DNA from: Shinisaurus crocodilurus
Lineage: Eukaryota > Chordata > Lepidosauria > Squamata > Shinisauridae
Length of the DNA: 64,000 nt
Direction: 5' to 3'
Assembly: GCA_021292165.1 (NCBI GenBank)
Contig: CM037878.1
Coordinates: 251,462,968 to 251,526,967, forward strand
The position numbers and the translations under genes were made by a program. Shown one piece after another: positions 1-10,013 of this stretch (the first letter of the stretch is position 1; every line of letters starts with the position of its first letter). The notes under the pieces were generated by a model that was not told the DNA's origin, ran no database searches, and was given only the letters and a program-made list of their open reading frames with translations.

Positions 1-1737
1 GTGAAAATACACACAAATTTTCATGAGAAAAGAAAAAACAAATATCGCAATCTGATATGGGCACAGGTCAGAATGAGCTTCGAGATCGAGAGGGAATTTG
101 GAGAACCTCAACAAACTCGAGTTTTACTGATTCGCACATGCATAAGGTTTACCCCTTCCAGTAGGGGGACACATTTAAGGCAACCTTTTGATCAAAACAA
201 AGTGCCAGTCCCGAAAATATGTCTTCCATTTCCCTCCCACAGTCCAGCCGGGTGCATGGAAGAGAGCAAGTGTGCACAGCTCCTTCTCACCCACCCGTGT
301 CCACCTTATCCACCTGTATCAGAGATGGATTGCCTAATTGCCACCGGAAGGCATACAAATGTTAATCAACTGTGTGATTTGTACATTTGTAGGCAGCAAT
401 TGCATTATCTCTCCCTGTGTGTATAGAGAGGGACAGCATGCCAGGTGGACAGGGATGAGCTCCACACACTCATTCTCCTCTATACATTGGGCCAGATTGG
501 AAAGAGAAGTAATGTCCGAACTGGCCCAAACATAAGTATGCCTTTCTCTTTCCATATTCAATGTGAAGAATTGAGCCCATATTTGTTTTTTTAATTATCT
601 TATACCTGTTCTCTTCTGTTAGTCAATGTATGTGTTTGGCTTAAGGGCACCCACATTTGTTCTAGCCTCTGGCGGCAAAGCACTTTTCATTATATGAAGC
701 TATCAATTCGACTTCATTAGAGTTGGAATTCAAGCATGTATGCTCACTTGCTAATTATTTGCACATAGAGATGTCACCAAGTTTTGTAATTCCTCGGCTC
801 AGAATACTTTTGCTTGCAACTGTTTATCCCAATACAAAGTGAACCTGAGGGAGCTCACTGATCTCTGTTTAAATGTGTAAAACAGTAATCACAGATCAAT
901 AATCAGTGAGCTTTGTATCACTTGACATCCCCTCAGACTAGGCTGGGAGTCATCCAGTGGTGAGGGGGTGAATGATGTTCATAGTTGTGTGAATTAGTTC
1001 GTTCTCATGTTGAGGACTGGGTGTTAACGTATTTTCAGAAGCAAAAATATTTAAAACAATACTACTATGCAATTTTCAGGGAGAAGATTGGAAGTGATGG
1101 GCAGGATAAATGAAACAAATAAGTAAGAGAGGAAAGGATTCCCCCCCCCCTTCTTTTTTGGTATAAAAAACCTGCATGAAAATGTTTCCCATGCTTCAAA
1201 TTAAGACTTTCCATATGCATATCCAAGATCAGGACCTTGATTGGTTTTGATAAAATGGAAAAGTGCAATTACTTGCAGCTGTCTTCTCACATAAAATTCA
1301 AAACCAACAACCCTGGTAAATAAAACAGAATGATGAAGCAATGGCCAGGATATGTTTATGCCCTATCAGAAATGGATGTTTACTATATGATGGAAGGAAA
1401 TAGCTGATGTTTATATTTTTTTTAACCACATATGAACTAGTGAACCATTGCAGAAAGGTTATTGTTCCTTTTATAGTTTTGTAGGAAGGGATTTTGGCAG
1501 GTACAGCAGTTTGTCATATCCTAGTGTGGCAAGGAAGAGAAAAACTGGATTTAGGCTTAGTCTTGGTTGCATCTGGCCATTGTATTGTTGTAACTGAGAA
1601 TTCCTCTTCTCAACCAATTTAATATCTAACTTATTGGTGTTACTGGACACAGCTTTTTAAAAATCATAATTGAATAGTGTACAGCACTTTTAATTGTGTG
1701 TGTGAGAGAGCACAAATATGCTTGCAAATCTTTTGCG
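1..1737. other. Intronic DNA without recognised gene or repeat
   Basis: AT-rich, with no coding potential that I trust. Reading frames of up to 141 codons here have no recognisable protein. A small imperfect inverted repeat lies at about 860-916 (agctcactgat and atcagtgagct), and a run of ten C lies at 1141-1150. Confidence 0.5.
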
Positions 1738-2174
1738 CATGAAAGGCGGGAAATAATGAGATGAGACACAAATAGATGGTATAAAATTAGGGCCACATTT
1801 ATTAATTAATCAGAGATCTGCGAAGGGAAAAGTGCAGGCATTAAATTACACCGGCCATCAGCTGGTAGAAATGCTAGTGGGCGAAACATCCATCCTAAGG
1901 GGTGGCGCTGTGTCTCGTCACCACTCTGATTTACACCACCATGGTGCTCGGAGGCTTTCCCACCGTCATCCCACTCACGGGCCTCACGGGGAGTCACGGC
2001 ACCAATTCAGATGAGATGAGTTAGCCTCAGAGGCGTGCCTTATCTCCTTAAAGTAAGCCGCACGACTTAGCACCAGGAGCCTCAGATCACGCCAATCACC
2101 TAAAAGGTGCCATCAGATGATCACAGAGCCCCTAACACTGCCTGTTCCCGCACTTCACTGCCAATGTGACTGAA
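1738..2174 (-). mobile_element. LTR-like retroelement fragment (same family as 38166-38620)
   Basis: Read on the minus strand this matches the plus-strand segment at 38430-38600. Shared blocks are tcgccca, cccttcgcaga, aataaatgtggccct and attttatacca, then a tgtctc-tctc stretch, all in the same order. The AATAAA (complement at 1798-1803) followed by a short downstream region is what an LTR with its polyadenylation signal looks like. No coding part is recognisable, so a SINE or other retroposon 3' end is possible. The Helitron at 2175 abuts it directly and may have inserted into it. Confidence 0.4.
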
Positions 2175-2870
2175 TCTATATATATAGAAGAAGGTGTCCT
2201 GACTGACTGACTGACTCATCAACGCCCAGCTCAAACCGTTTAATCTAGGAACGTGAAATTTTGAAGGGGACATTGCTTTTATGACGTAGACCCCCACTAA
2301 GGAAGGATTTTGGGAAATTCCGTCCCTAAGGGGGTGAAAAAAGGGGGCAAAATCGCCCCACTCTCATATCTGCAGTTCTGCAAATAGACCTCACCTCATA
2401 ATTGCTGCAGGAGCCAATAGGAGCAGTTATGCAAATAGCCCATATGACACTTAGAATGTTCGTATGAATTCCTGCAAGGGCCAATAGGAGCAGTTATGCA
2501 AATAGCCCATACGACACTTAAGAATGTTCGTATGAATTCCTGCAAGGGCCAATAGGGCTGGATATGCAAATCTCCCCTAGGCTATTTAGAATGTTCTCTG
2601 AGGGGGTGAAAAGGGAGGGAAACTTTTTACATGACGGGGTGAATAGGGAGGGAAACTTTGTACATGACTGACTGACTGTTGTGTGTGGGGCATCGTCGCA
2701 TAGGTTTTAGACGGATATACCCCAAACTTGGCATGGTCTGCTGCCAGCACCTAGCCTAAACAGTTACACTTTCAGTCAGAGACACTGTATCTTTTCCATA
2801 CATGTTTCTTTTAAAAACAATTATACCGAATCCTAAAATCCACATGAGCAAAGCTGCGGGCAACAGCTAG
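2175..2870 (+). mobile_element. Non-autonomous Helitron
   Basis: The left end is TC (tctatatatatagaagaagg) preceded by A. The right end is a small hairpin (agctg-cgggcaa-cagct, 2852-2868) with terminal CTAG at 2867-2870, followed by T. This is the A|TC...CTRR|T structure of Helitrons. The 5' (ctga)n tract, tcatcaacgcccagct and the ggaaattccgtccctaaggg block belong to a type of repeat seen in many animals. No Rep/helicase coding is present, so it would have moved by rolling-circle replication in trans. The middle carries a tandem duplication of roughly 70 bp (2400-2590) and a shorter one around gggaggggaaactttxtacatgac (2600-2665). Confidence 0.6.
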
Positions 2871-3784
2871 TTGAATAATATAACTTACAGAAAGAAAAAA
2901 ACCCAAACCTGAAATACAGTGTAGAGTAGGCAAAACACGAACATTGCCCACTAGCCATTTTAGGCAATGAGCTAAAATTCCTATTCAGCCCCCGAACAGG
3001 CGACCAGAGCAGCCTATGCTGCAACCAGGGAGGGAGGGAGCCACAAGCCCGCAAGAAGAAAAGAGGCTGAGGGAGGGGCGATCAAGCCTAATATCAGCTC
3101 TGACGCCCCTCCCTGCTTGCACCTGATTGGCAGGTGAGATCACCCGATAGTGGTTTCACTCACATTTCCCCCCATGTGCAAAATTCTCCCCACCCACAGC
3201 TGCGCATGGTTGGGGGAAGGGAAATTTCAGTTTATTTATAATAGGAGGGGCTATCTAGAAAATCTAGTTCTTCCCAGTAATTTTTAAAATCTCAGAGTGG
3301 ATTCAGATTCATGGACTTGATGGTTATTTCTCCAGAAACAAAACATCAGAAGGCTGCCAGAAAAGAAGTTGTGAAAGTTCTCATCACCTGTTTTCTCTGG
3401 AACTCCAAATGTTCCCAGTCTGGTGCCCTACAGATGTGTTGGACTACAACTCCCATAATTCCCAGCCAGTATGGCCAATAGCATCCAGGTTGGGGAAGGC
3501 TGCTGTAGCTGGTCTCTGTTTTGGCAAGAACTCTGGCTTAGTTCCCCCCACCCCCATAATTTGCAAGTGTGTCTGCATGAATCCTTTTTACAATTTCGGG
3601 CAGAGCTAGACCCACTGCTCAACTGATTCAAGCAATTACAAATGAAGCTACATATGTGCAATGAAAGATATGTGTCCAGGGATCCGTTGTAATACTGCAA
3701 AGGAAGCAAAGGCACAAAGGCACTTGGATTGCATGTGGCTGACAAACCCCCTGTTTGGTTGGTCACGGTAATGGCTTAGATGAA
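2871..3784. other. GC-rich unassigned segment, then a deleted copy of the ggttggggaagg MITE
   Basis: 2871-3235 is GC-rich, with tracts such as cgcccctccc and gggagggaggg unlike the surrounding AT-rich intron. It may be retroelement 5' or LTR DNA continuing from before the Helitron, but I see no coding. 3410-3503 is a shortened palindromic MITE: gtctggtgcccta and tgttggactacaactccca, then agcatccaggttggggaaggctg. Confidence 0.4.
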
Positions 3785-4795
3785 TCATGAGGGCCAATTA
3801 ACTGAAGCTCAATCCAGATAAGATGAAAGTAATATTGGAAGGCAGCTTATTTATCTGGGGTAGTGATGTTCAGCCTGTTTCGCAAGGGTTGCACTCCTCC
3901 TAAAGGATTAAGTTTGTAGTTTGGGGATGCATGTGGATCCATCTCTGTCACTAGAGCTGCAAGTGTCTTCTGTGGTGCTGAGCACATTTTACCAGCTTAG
4001 GCTGATACGCCAACTACATCCATACTTTGATGATGATAGCCTGGTGTCCGTGATCCATACACTGTATTTTCCCATTTAGTTTAGTGCAATTAGTTGTACG
4101 TGGGGCTGCCTTTGAAGACAGTCCAGAAACTTTGGTTAGTACAAAATACGGCATCAAGAACAGATTGGGAACAGGCATTATGATCATATTACATCAGTAT
4201 TGTACCATCTTCACCGGCTCCTGGTCTGTTTCCAGGCTCAGTTCAAAGTGCTTACTTTAACCTATAAAGCCTTTTACATCTTAGGGCCGCAATAGCTGAA
4301 GGACTGCCTCTTCCCAAGTTCCTATCCATGCTCTGAGTCTGGGATCATCATCAGAGGCCCTCCTCTGAGTTCTCACCCACAGTGAGATTCTGTGGGTGAC
4401 TACTTGGGAGTGAGCCTTTTCAGTGGTAGCTCCCCAGTTGTGGAATACCCTCCCCAGAGGGGTTGGCTTGGCAACTGCTTTGTTGATTTTTAGGTACCAG
4501 GTAAAGTATCACATGTGTTTTAATTTGCTATATACTCTACTGCCCATATTTATCTTGAAATTGTGTCTGTGAGTAGTTTGTACCTTTATTGATATTTTTG
4601 GATTTTTTAGAAATATTTTTTGTTATTTTAGGCTCTTTTACCTTATCTTGTGTTTGTGGCTGCTTTTACTTCTTATTGTATTTTAGTGCATTTTATTGAT
4701 TTTATTGTGTTTTGTTTTCTATTTATCTACATTGCCCTGAGAACTTCAATTATAGTGCAACTCACTAGATGAATAAATAAATAAAATTTGCATTC
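3785..4795 (+). mobile_element. L2-like LINE, 3' part (reverse-transcriptase C-terminus and tail)
   Basis: With frameshifts it translates to KLNPDKMKVIL, then LRLIRQLHPYFDDDSLVSVI, then VLYHLHRLLVCFQAQFKVL and TLTYKAFYILGP. This is the order seen at the end of L2/CR1-clade reverse transcriptases (LNPDKTEVL, LRPFLD, LHWLPV, YKALHG). The tail ends ccctgagaacttcaattatagtgcaac...aataaataaataaaa, shared with the elements at 11240 and 12225. It is 5'-truncated and full of stops, hence dead. Confidence 0.65.
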
Positions 4796-4892
4796 TGCTT
4801 TTTGGCATTTCTAATTTAGTACTAAATCAACTCCCATTCAGACTCCTCTAACTTTCCTATTATTTATTTATTTATTATTACATTTATAAGAG

Positions 4893-5920
4893 TTAGATGG
4901 ATTGGGTGGAAAAATTGAAGACTAGATAACATATAATAGAAACAGTAGGAAGAGGAAGAATTTCATGGTTAAATTTAATGCAACTGGAACTGTGGTTAAA
5001 TAAGTGGAGGACAAGACTTGATAGTGAAAGAGAATTAACCAATTTTGAAAAGACAGTTTTGACTAGAGAAGCTATAGAAGGTAATGTTCCAACAAGTGGT
5101 ACAACAAAGGTTTTATATATGATGTTACAAAAAGAAGAAGAACATAAAGATTCTCTTAAATTGTCATGGGATAATGAATTTGATGAGGAAATATTGAAAC
5201 AAAGTTGGAAAAATATTTGGGATAGACGTATTGTAAGAGTTATGTCAACTAGGATAAAAGAGAATTTCTATAAAGTGGTATGGAGATGGTATCTAACTCC
5301 AGTAAGATTAAATCAGATAGATAACAACTGCTCCGCATTGGGCTGGAGAGGGTGTAATGAAAAAGGTGCATATGCCCACATGTGGTGGAGCTGTAAAAAT
5401 GTTCTGGAATTTTGGCAGAAAGTGTTTGCAGAAATATCAGAAATAATTGGAATGGAATTAGAGGTCTGCCCAAAATCATTGTTAACAATAACAGAAAAAG
5501 TAGTTTGTTTAAAAAATACTAAAGAATTTATTGTGAATTTGTTAACAACAGCTAAATTAATGATAGCTAGGTAATGGAAAGTTCAACATGTCTTTTCAAT
5601 TACCGAGTGGTATAAAGAGGTATGGGATATCACGCTAAACGATAAATTAACTTGCAATATCAAATGCCAAAAAGGACAATTAGAGAAAAACACTTTTGTG
5701 AGCATTTGGGGTAAATTTCTGGATTATGTGTTGGTGAAGGGGAAGGGGAACGAACCTTGTCAAGATTTGTTACATTTTTGGAATATAGAATAATATCTGA
5801 TATGTTTTGGGAAATTTAACTTGGTCCCAAGTGGTGGGGGGTGCACGATGTTTATGTTGTATTTCTTTTTATTTTGTTGTATGACTGGAAAAAATTCATT
5901 AAAATTTATTTTTTTAAAAA
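4893..5920 (+). mobile_element. L1-family LINE, 5'-truncated 3' end with ORF2 C-terminus
   Basis: An open stretch (4978-5571) encodes the C-terminal part of L1 ORF2, with the Cys/His-rich signature CSALGWRGCNEKGAYAHMWW, then SCKNVLEFWQKVFAEI. After a TAA the same frame continues with TEWYKEVWDITLNDKLT, typical of the last residues of ORF2. The element ends in an A-rich tail (about 5890-5920). The tRNA-like and endonuclease regions are absent, as in most 5'-truncated genomic L1 copies. The 198-codon open frame suggests moderate age rather than function. Confidence 0.8.
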
Positions 5921-5923
5921 ACA

Positions 5924-6039
5924 TTCATATCCTGCCTTTTTTCCTCTTTGCAAGGAACACAAGGTGGCTTACACGGTCTTCCTCCTCTCCATTTTACCCT
6001 CACAACAACCCTGTGAGGTAGGTTAGCTAGGTTATAGAG
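5924..6039 (-). mobile_element. Sauria SINE fragment (3' part)
   Basis: This is the reverse complement of the Sauria SINE 3' half seen at 31096-31358: ctacctcacagggttgttgt, the gaggagga tract, gccttgggttccttgca and aaaaaggcaggata. The tRNA-like head is missing. It directly abuts the L1 tail on the left, and the hAT element on the right uses its edge as target. Confidence 0.65.
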
Positions 6040-6047
6040 CTTGGATC

Positions 6048-6743
6048 CAGGGATGGGGACTCGGACTCGAGGACTCGACTCGTGAGTCGGACTGAGTCCC
6101 CCCTCTGACTCGACTCGGACTCGAGTCCCAATATTTTTAATGGGACTCGAGACTCGACTCGGGACTCGAGACCAAGGACTCGTCAACATCCCTGCTTGAT
6201 GCCACCTGCAGGTGCTGCCTGGACCCAGTTGCAGTAACAATCCAAGTTTATTTTTAAAAATCATTTTCCTAATGGAACCTTTCAGACATTTTGGGTTTGG
6301 CTGCCTCTGCCTGCCTGTTTGGGGTCCCCAGCCTCCTCTGCCTGCCTGGTCTCTTCTTAACCAGTTCCACAGTTTGAATTGTCCAAGACAAAGGCCTCTG
6401 CCTGCCTGTTTTGGGGTTCCCTGCCTCCTCTGCCTGCCTGGTTATTTTAGGTTTGTCTGCCTGGTCTGTTCTTGTCAAAATCAGTGGCAGAGTTTTGAGA
6501 TAAAAAGGCACACTTGTGCCTAGAATTTATTTAAGCCACACATCTGAAGTAGCCTTATTTTGTTGGGGGGAAACCCCATTGATTTTAATAGGGACTCGTG
6601 GAGTCAGCTTTGGGAGTGACTCGGGACTCGGGACTCGGGAGTCACCATTTTGGACCAAGGACTCAGACTCGGACTCGAGACTCGGGTCCAAAGACTCGTG
6701 ACTCGACTCGTGACTCGAGACCAAGGACTCTTCAACATCCCTG
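6048..6743. mobile_element. Non-autonomous hAT-like element built from gactcg hexamers
   Basis: It begins cagggatg and ends catccctg, and is flanked by perfect 8-bp direct repeats cttggatc (6040-6047 and 6744-6751). An 8-bp duplication with CAGGG-type ends is the hAT hallmark. Both subterminal blocks (6048-6195 and 6590-6743) are dense arrays of gactcg or its complement, such as gactcgactcgtgactcgag. The centre (6200-6580) has two imperfect copies of a ctcctctgcctgcctgg block. It has no transposase. The left block alone (6048-6195) also starts cagggatg and ends catccctg, so it may be an internal repeat of the ends. Confidence 0.7.
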
Positions 6744-7084
6744 CTTGGATCCACAGATACCCTTCTGTTCAGAAGGGGCAAAGGATAATGATTTTTGCTG
6801 ATTCCCTCTTCAGTTTGAAGCCCCCTTCATGTCCCCAACTCTGTTTGGAGGGTAGAGGAACCCTATGGAACAACATGGGAGGTGGCATGGAGGGCTAAAA
6901 GGTGAATCAGTGAAAAGTGTGTCCCCCCTACTTCCACTCACAGGACTTTCGCTGGATCAGAGCCTCTTGCATTCCTGGAAGGACTCTTTTCATAAGCACA
7001 CCTTTGGGTCAATCCATAGTAAATACATGGACAGAAGAAAACACTTCTTCACTAATGATTGCTGGGTTGTCTGGATATTGGGTG

Positions 7085-7190
7085 TGACTGTTATAAGCAA
7101 TTGTAAGCCTTCTTGAGCATCATTTGATTGAAAGGCAGGACATATAAATCTTCGAAATAAATGCATAATAAATAAATAATGCGTAATAAA
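7085..7190 (+). mobile_element. LINE 3' tail (L2/CR1-like)
   Basis: The block gtaagccttcttgagca, then gaaaggcaggacatataaat and (aataaat)n resembles LINE 3' untranslated ends in reptiles. No coding part is present, so clade assignment is weak. Confidence 0.4.
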
Positions 7191-7295
7191 CTTAATAGGA
7201 TTCACTGCCCCATGATGTGATGATGGTTACTGGTTTAGATGGCTGTCAAATGGGATTAAACAAATTCATGGTGGACTGGTCTATCCGTGGTTATA

Positions 7296-7557
7296 CAGTA
7301 ATACCTTGGATTGTAAGTAACTTGGTCTGAGAGCGTTTTGCAAGACAAGCAAATTTTTAAAATAAATTTTGACTTGATAAACAAGCGACGCCTTGCAATA
7401 CAAGTAGTGTAGGGATGTAACCGCTCGCCTCGAGCGGGCGTAGCGGGCCGAAATGGGCCCCGCTCACGCCTGCCAGAGACTTGCTTTGATATAAGAGTGT
7501 TTTGGATTACAAGCACGTTTCCGGAACGAATTATGCTCTCAATCCCAGGTATTACTG
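7296..7557. mobile_element. Tc1/mariner-type MITE with TA target duplication
   Basis: Inverted ends cagtaatacctt and (a)ggtattactg are flanked by TA on each side (7294-7295 and 7558-7559). Internal blocks gagagcgttttgcaagac and ttccggaacgaatta recall Tigger-like elements. The 262-bp body holds a CpG-rich insert (7410-7470, cgctcgcctcgagcgggcg). No transposase is encoded. Confidence 0.65.
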
Positions 7558-7619
7558 TAAGTCATGATAGCTAAATGGAACCTCTAGGCTCCGAAGCAGT
7601 AATTCCTCTGAATACCAGT

Positions 7620-7912
7620 TGTTGGGGGGAAGAGGCAAACTGTTTTGCCTTCATGTCCTGCTACTAGTGGGCTTTTCAGAAGCATCTGTCTGGTCACCAA
7701 TAGAATTAGGATGCTGGACTAAATCAGCCCTTTTCCCAATCTGGTGCCCTCCAGATGTGTTGGACTACAGTTCCCATGATTCCCAGCCAGCATGGCCATA
7801 CTGACTGGGAATCATGGGAGTTGCACTCCAACACATCTGGAGGGCACCAGGTTGGGGAAGGCTGGGACTAGATGGACCCTTGGTCTGATCAGCAGGGTCC
7901 TTGTAGCAACTA
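7620..7912 (+). mobile_element. Retroposon 3' end split by a palindromic MITE
   Basis: The outer parts read gcttttcagaagcatctg, tctggtcacc and gatgctggacta, then ctagatggacccttggtctg and atcagcaggg. This block is very common in reptile LINE or SINE 3' ends. The MITE at 7725-7864 interrupts it, and the interrupted sequence joins cleanly when the MITE is removed. Confidence 0.5.
7725..7864. mobile_element. Palindromic hAT-like MITE (ggttggggaagg family)
   Basis: This is a near-complete palindrome. The left arm reads cagcccttttcccaatctgg, tgccctccagatgtgttgga and ctac, and the right arm is its complement ending ccaggttggggaaggctg. The flanks carry gactaaat (7717-7724) and gactagat (7866-7873), a 7 of 8 match with a 1-bp offset, as expected for an old 8-bp target duplication. 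Other copies are at 3410, 9466, 45522, 50605 and 59397. Confidence 0.65.
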
Positions 7913-9260
7913 TATAAACTGCCTGTTCTGAACATTTTTCATTCGTCTTGTCATTGCCACAAGCTTATCAGAGCACAGATCTCATTGCTCTTGAGAAATT
8001 AACATTTATTTGTCATGCTATCCTTTGCTTTTTTAAAACACACACACACAACCACCAATGCTTAAACATGGGTGTAATCAGATTCTTTTGGTACTGTAAC
8101 ACACAGTATCCTCTATCTCAATAGTTTCATGACAAGAATAATCTGGGGAAATGGATAATATGCAGCTGGTATGAGGGAAGCCTGTCATAAGAGAAGTGTA
8201 TGGGGGACTCATCCATAGTGTTTGTGTCAGGTGTTGTGAGCCTCAAACCCTGGCACTGGTTCCTTACTCCCTGTGTCACTGTGACAGCTGCTCAGATGAG
8301 GGAACTGCAAACCAAAAGCTGCATCCTGAAAACCAGGAGCTGAATTTGTGGAGGGAGGAAGACATGTGACCACCCCCAGCTCCAATAGCATGGCACTCTA
8401 GTATCTACAGCCTGAGCAACCTGTCACACAACCTTGGCCTGGAGCCATCTTGCTGCAGTGTTGATCCTCCTTTCTAACTTCTCTGATCCCTCCTGAACCC
8501 GCCATAGCTGGCCTGTATCTCCTAGGGCCTTTCTCTTTGAGCAATACCCAATTGTGTATCCATTGCCTGCCTGCCCCTTGGATCCTGTGTTGTCTGCCAG
8601 ATGGCTTCTATGCTGTGACTACTGATTCAGAGAGAACCAAGTCCCACTCCCAGTACATCCTGACAGGTTCATTTTCTATTTTAATGTCCTGTTTTTAACA
8701 AGACATGATTTTCAAGAAAGGTGTAGAGTTGGCCAAATATGGGAAACAAATGTTTCCTCTACAGCCTCCCACAGAAAGTTGAAACCATGTCCTGAAATTG
8801 TTACTGAAATCAATAAGAGAAGCAGTGTGTGTTTAAGAGAGGAAGGACCTGTCCACTGCTTGCATTCTTTTATTCTGTTCTATCGAAACTGTCTCCCTTT
8901 TTTGCGCATGATTAAATATACATCAAATAGATACAGAAAAGGATGTGCCCTGGGTCTTTTCTTTTTCTTCTATACATTTATGTGCTTTTTGCAACACTTT
9001 GTACAGGAGTAGTATTGTAGGAGTAAAACCAAAGTGCCAAAAGAATCTAAGTTATTTCCAGTGTAAGGGATCAGCATCCACTTTGAAGATGTTGAAAATG
9101 ACTTACCACTTGCTGGAGAAACTCGCTTTTCAGTTTTAGAGGGAGGGAATTTTCACCGCAAGGTCATGCACAGTGACCTTGTCTCTGCAGGATTTATCCT
9201 ATTAGTGAGCCTGCAAAATAGAAAAACAGTTTTAAAAGAAAAAAATATATAGAAGTATTT
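7913..9260. other. Intronic DNA, mostly unassigned
   Basis: No gene seen. About 8225-8670 is GC-richer (ctccctgtgtcactgtgaca, ccatcttgctgcagtg) and may be an old retroelement piece, but I cannot name it. The rest is AT-rich unique-looking DNA. Confidence 0.4.
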
Positions 9261-9425
9261 CATAGATTTTTCATAGATCATAGAGTTGGAAGGAGCCTAC
9301 AAGGCTATCAAGTCCAACCCCCTGCTCAATGCAGGAAACTATAGGAGGGGTCTCCCATCCAAGTAATAACCAGGCCTGACCCTGCTTAGCTTTCCACACT
9401 CAGACAAGCTGAGCCAGCGTAAGCC
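9261..9425 (-). mobile_element. 5S-rRNA-derived SINE with CR1-like 3' tail
   Basis: On the minus strand it starts gcttacgctggctcagctt and continues gaaagctaagcagggtcagg, cctggttattacttggatgg and gagacc. This is the second half of vertebrate 5S rRNA including the box A and box C internal promoter elements. The 3' part, gggggttggacttgatagcc, then gtaggctccttccaactcta and tgat, is the 3' end shared with CR1 LINEs, ending in tgatctatga repeats. A second copy, opposite in orientation, lies at 18171. Such SINEs would be transcribed by RNA polymerase III and mobilised by a CR1 partner. Confidence 0.7.
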
Positions 9426-9465
9426 ACAGGCCTGTATTTTTTAAAGCATCAGAAATCCTGTAAGA

Positions 9466-9596
9466 CAGCCTTCCTCAACCTGGTGCCCCCCAAGTGTATT
9501 GGACTAGAACTCCCATCATGCCCAGCCACATGAAGGCTGGGGATGATGGGAGTTGTAGTCTAACACATCTGGAAGGCGCCAAGTTGGGGAAGGATG
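9466..9596. mobile_element. Palindromic hAT-like MITE (ggttggggaagg family)
   Basis: The left arm is cagccttcctcaacctggtg with ggactagaactcccatcatg, and the right arm is gatgatgggagttgtagtct, ending agttggggaaggatg. Flanks ctgtaaga (9458-9465) and ctctaagg (9597-9604) match in 6 of 8 positions, a decayed 8-bp duplication. Confidence 0.6.
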
Positions 9597-9604
9597 CTCT
9601 AAGG

Positions 9605-10013
9605 GGAGGACTAAAGGACTACAGCAGCTTGTTTTACTGGGTTTTTGTTTTTAAATCTTGAACTAATTTGAAGTCTGAAATTAGCATGGCCCACAGGTGG
9701 CAAGTAAAAGTGTTAATAATAGACTGGCCCAGACCTTGAGGTAAATTATGCATAATTATTCATAACTGCTATTTTTGGCTTCCCTGCATTTGTCCTAGAC
9801 CTCTGCTGGAGGAAACAATTTGAAATAATTAGTGCACTGGTGCGTTGACAATGATGAATGAATCAAACATGTCTGATGCCAAACATGGAGCTCGATAAGA
9901 AGCAGATAACTTGGGTAACTGTGGAAATCTTGTTTTGAAATCTTCAAGACTGGAAACATTTAGTACATTATAGTAGGCGAGCAAAGCTGAACTTGCTGGT
10001 TTACTTTTAAAAC
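9605..10013. other. AT-rich intronic stretch, possible conserved noncoding DNA
   Basis: No repeat is recognised. About 9735-9850 is rich in homeodomain/POU-like words (aattatgcataattattc, gaaataattag) with low CpG, a texture often seen in conserved enhancers near developmental genes. This is inference only. Confidence 0.25.

Noticed and set aside
860..916. Possible microRNA-like hairpin
   Set aside because: Only an 11-bp perfect stem around a large, poorly paired interior; no support for processing.
4978..5574. 198-codon frame as a host gene
   Set aside because: Its motifs are those of L1 ORF2, it lacks an upstream part, and it ends in an A-rich tail.
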